DNA of 64,000 bases from Mytilus californianus. Lineage: Eukaryota; Mollusca; Bivalvia; Mytilida; Mytilidae. The notes beneath the pieces are model-generated. The model saw nothing but the letters and a program-made list of their open reading frames with translations, was not told where the DNA came from and did not search any database. The stretch lies in NCBI RefSeq assembly GCF_021869535.1, contig NW_026262735.1, positions 496,001 through 560,000 of the forward strand, given 5' to 3'. Below, one piece after another: positions 62,365 through 64,000 of the stretch; positions within the stretch are counted from its first letter, which is position 1; each line of letters opens with the position of its first letter. Made by a program: the position numbers and the translations under genes.

Positions 62365-62823
62365 CTAACACGTGTCTCTTGACACAACAGGACAGCCGCG
62401 AACAGGGCAGTGCTGATCTCTTTGACTCAGAATGTAGGTTCTTTCCATTCTGCCACTCCTGGGGCACCTATAATCGTAATACCCTGCAGGATCTTCATTA
62501 GCTACAGGTGCACTGTCTTTGTCATCTACCTCCTCCTCTAAAAGTTCAACTGGAGGCAAGGTTACCTGATCAACTGGAGGCAAGATTGCCTGTGTACCTT
62601 GGACCTGGAGTGTGCTGGATGTGGAGGCCTCTTCCACTAGCACGAAGCCCACACCCGACACCAACTCATATGTTCCGCCGATGGCCTCCATGGTGGTTCC
62701 TCGTCCCAATCTGGGTTGAAGGGTCCCAGTTTGCAATTTAACATTATTATTGTAGTCAGACCTACCTCCCAACTTGGGATCTTCCTGTACTTTGTTTATT
62801 TCTTTGTCTCCTTTGTTTGACAT
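62365..62823 (-). CDS. Unidentified 152-codon ORF behind a Gypsy-like pol end
   Basis: ATG at 62823-62821 is preceded on the minus strand by a polypyrimidine tract and CAG (TTTGTCTTTCCAG), a good 3' splice site. The protein is acidic in its middle (LLEEEVDDKDSAPVANED). It ends with a Cys-containing segment, DYRCPRSGRMERTYI and DQHCPVRGCPVV, which could bind zinc. It lies just downstream of the integrase-PHD reading frame on the same strand, so it may be an extra ORF of that element expressed from a spliced RNA. No signal peptide or membrane segment is visible, so there is no support for an envelope protein. It could also be an exon of a host gene. Confidence 0.4.
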   Translation of the reverse strand: MSNKGDKEINKVQEDPKLGGRSDYNNNVKLQTGTLQPRLGRGTTMEAIGGTYELVSGVGFVLVEEASTSSTLQVQGTQAILPPVDQVTLPPVELLEEEVDDKDSAPVANEDPAGYYDYRCPRSGRMERTYILSQRDQHCPVRGCPVVSRDTC

Positions 62824-62855
62824 TCTGGAAAGACAAAGATTAAAAACATTAGCTT

Positions 62856-63734
62856 TTATTTATGACCAGTTACACCCCCGTTATTTGCAGGGGGTAGCTG
62901 TCTATCAGTTAACGAACAGTTAGAAGTATAGATGTCTATCTCTCCCCCCCCCCCCCCCCCCCTTTTAAAGGGTGACTGGGGAATAGAAATATGGTCACTA
63001 TTGGTCTTCTTGTCCTTGCCAAAGTGGGGCGTCCGTTTGGTTGTGCGGGATGTATCAAGTACGCAGCCACGGTCCGGTCAGAATGGAGACGTTAAATCCG
63101 ATGCCTCGTGTAGAGAGAGTGCCATGCTCTCTACACGATAAGAATCCTTGCAACAACTATTTGAGGGGTCCGTAGGAGACCTGTTGCATGGCCAAATGTC
63201 TGTTCCTATCCACTATATCCTCATTTTCCAGTGGCAGTCTAAATTTCCCCGACCATTATCCCGGACGGCCTCAATTACAGTACCTAACTATTGTATTGTT
63301 AATTTGTTCTCGTCCTGAACATGCATGAAATATTTGCCACTGGACGTTAAGCAACCAACAATCAATCAATCTATCTCTTCCACCTCGGTTACAAATATAC
63401 CTTTACGTGTCAGGTGAAACCAGTCTTCACATTGGTCACATTGCACCATAATTTCACCAGTGTCTGGGCCCCTACATATACAGTATTGTTTAGTGGTAGT
63501 CTTTGTTTTTGGGGCAAGAACATCTATACCTAGAATAAACTGTTCATGACAGGTTCTCAGCCATGCGGGAATATTCCTGTCTTTGCATAGCTTTAACCTG
63601 TCATGGTTTCTGTTGAAGACCACCCTCTGTAGTTTTACCTTGTACACATAGGGAGTAACTTGACCAATAATTATACCAGGCCCCTTCCATGGTGAGCTTA
63701 ATTTTTCTTTTAAAACAACAATGTTGTAATCCAT
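62856..63734 (-). pseudogene. Ty3/Gypsy-like integrase C-terminus fused to a PHD finger, SINE-interrupted
   Basis: From 63734 leftwards: LSSPWKGPGIIIGQVTPYVY and FNRNHDRLKLCKDR match the end of Ty3/Gypsy integrases. After a linker (KTKTTTK) comes a PHD-type zinc finger: YCIC, VQCDQC, then DWFH. The Cys expected three residues after that His is Arg. A SINE (62944-63369) cuts the frame at EEID; beyond it the same frame continues 62934-62856 and holds one further Cys before a stop. Integrase inserts the DNA copy into chromosomes, and PHD fingers commonly read histone H3 tails, so the fusion could steer insertion. A stop precedes 63734, so the upstream pol is missing or lies in another exon. Confidence 0.65.
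62944..63369 (+). mobile_element. SINE-like retroposon, plus orientation
   Basis: It begins with a run of about 20 C and GGGTGACTGGGGAATAGAA and ends in CAACAATCAATCAA. It is flanked by the 9 bp duplication TCTATCTCT (62935-62943 and 63370-63378). It is the only full copy on the plus strand. The C run at its 5' end is unusual for the family. The ORF at 62932-63141 is the repeat. Confidence 0.85.
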
Positions 63735-64000
63735 TTACAAGAAACATAGAAAATAACTCGTATGATTTGAAAGCTTGAAAACACTTTGCTACTCTATGGC
63801 TTCACATAGAAAAAAAGGCTCATATTGTATCAATATTAAAAGTAAAACTTTACTAAACATATTGTTGATTCAAAATGGCAGGCATAGCAATTAAAAAAGA
63901 TAACAATGGCTGTCCCCGAAAAATGGGCAGTCATGACTTTTAATTTTGCAAAGAACTTCATCTCTTTGACAAGATGAGCCACAGGGAGCAAACTGGTTCT
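63735..64000. other. Window end, nothing recognised
   Basis: AT-rich sequence upstream (minus-strand sense) of the integrase piece. I could not find integrase core or LTR sequence in it. Confidence 0.35.

Overview
This 64 kb window is AT-rich nuclear DNA of an animal. Gene remnants are broken by introns with GT/AG borders, and almost everything else is transposable-element debris, tandem repeats and microsatellites. Several interspersed repeats (the TTGATTGATTG...GGTTGCTTAACG retroposon, the CTAGAGGCTCT...GAGCC element, the GTCTCATTGGCAATCATACC repeat) look to me like repeats of mussel (Mytilus-type bivalve) genomes. That assignment is recognition, not a computed match. I see no prokaryotic genes, operons, CRISPR arrays, rRNA genes or confident functional tRNA genes.

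Layout. Bases 1-11631 reappear at 40587-52217 with a constant offset of 40586. The right copy stops exactly at a run of Ns (52218-52318). No length difference was found, even in a 26-G tract or the 1 kb microsatellite. The pair is therefore either an assembly duplication, a very recent tandem duplication, or a circular/tandem unit opened by the assembler. Each copy holds, in order: two 3' exons of a decayed gene, a (CTTA)n microsatellite, a ~310 bp tandem repeat, a LINE fragment, and a Helentron-like element with a 166 bp tandem core and more LINE sequence inside. Between the copies lie: a ~360 bp inverted repeat pair around 3.2 kb of spacer (11672-15592); a SINE-like retroposon; a DDE transposase pseudogene (16453-17725, minus); a LINE that kept its zinc-knuckle ORF1, endonuclease and RNase H but lost its reverse transcriptase (20106-24468); a 4.5 kb satellite of ~129 bp units; a second Helentron-like element (28934-30710); a second LINE 3' fragment; and a multi-exon pseudogene, perhaps of an OB-fold protein (32913-43508).

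After the gap come: a complete hAT-like non-autonomous transposon with 8 bp target duplications and a nested SINE (54655-55974); a CACTA-type transposase remnant (57340-58316, minus); a Penelope-like remnant (61090-61680, minus); and the end of a Ty3/Gypsy-like integrase fused to a PHD finger, itself cut by a SINE (62856-63734, minus).

The unifying story is one SINE-like family (about 394-434 bp when full) whose tail matches the 3' end of the RT-deleted LINE. Four independent copies carry readable target-site duplications. Two of these interrupt coding exons, and removing element plus one duplication restores the reading frame in both. No intact, surely functional host gene is visible.
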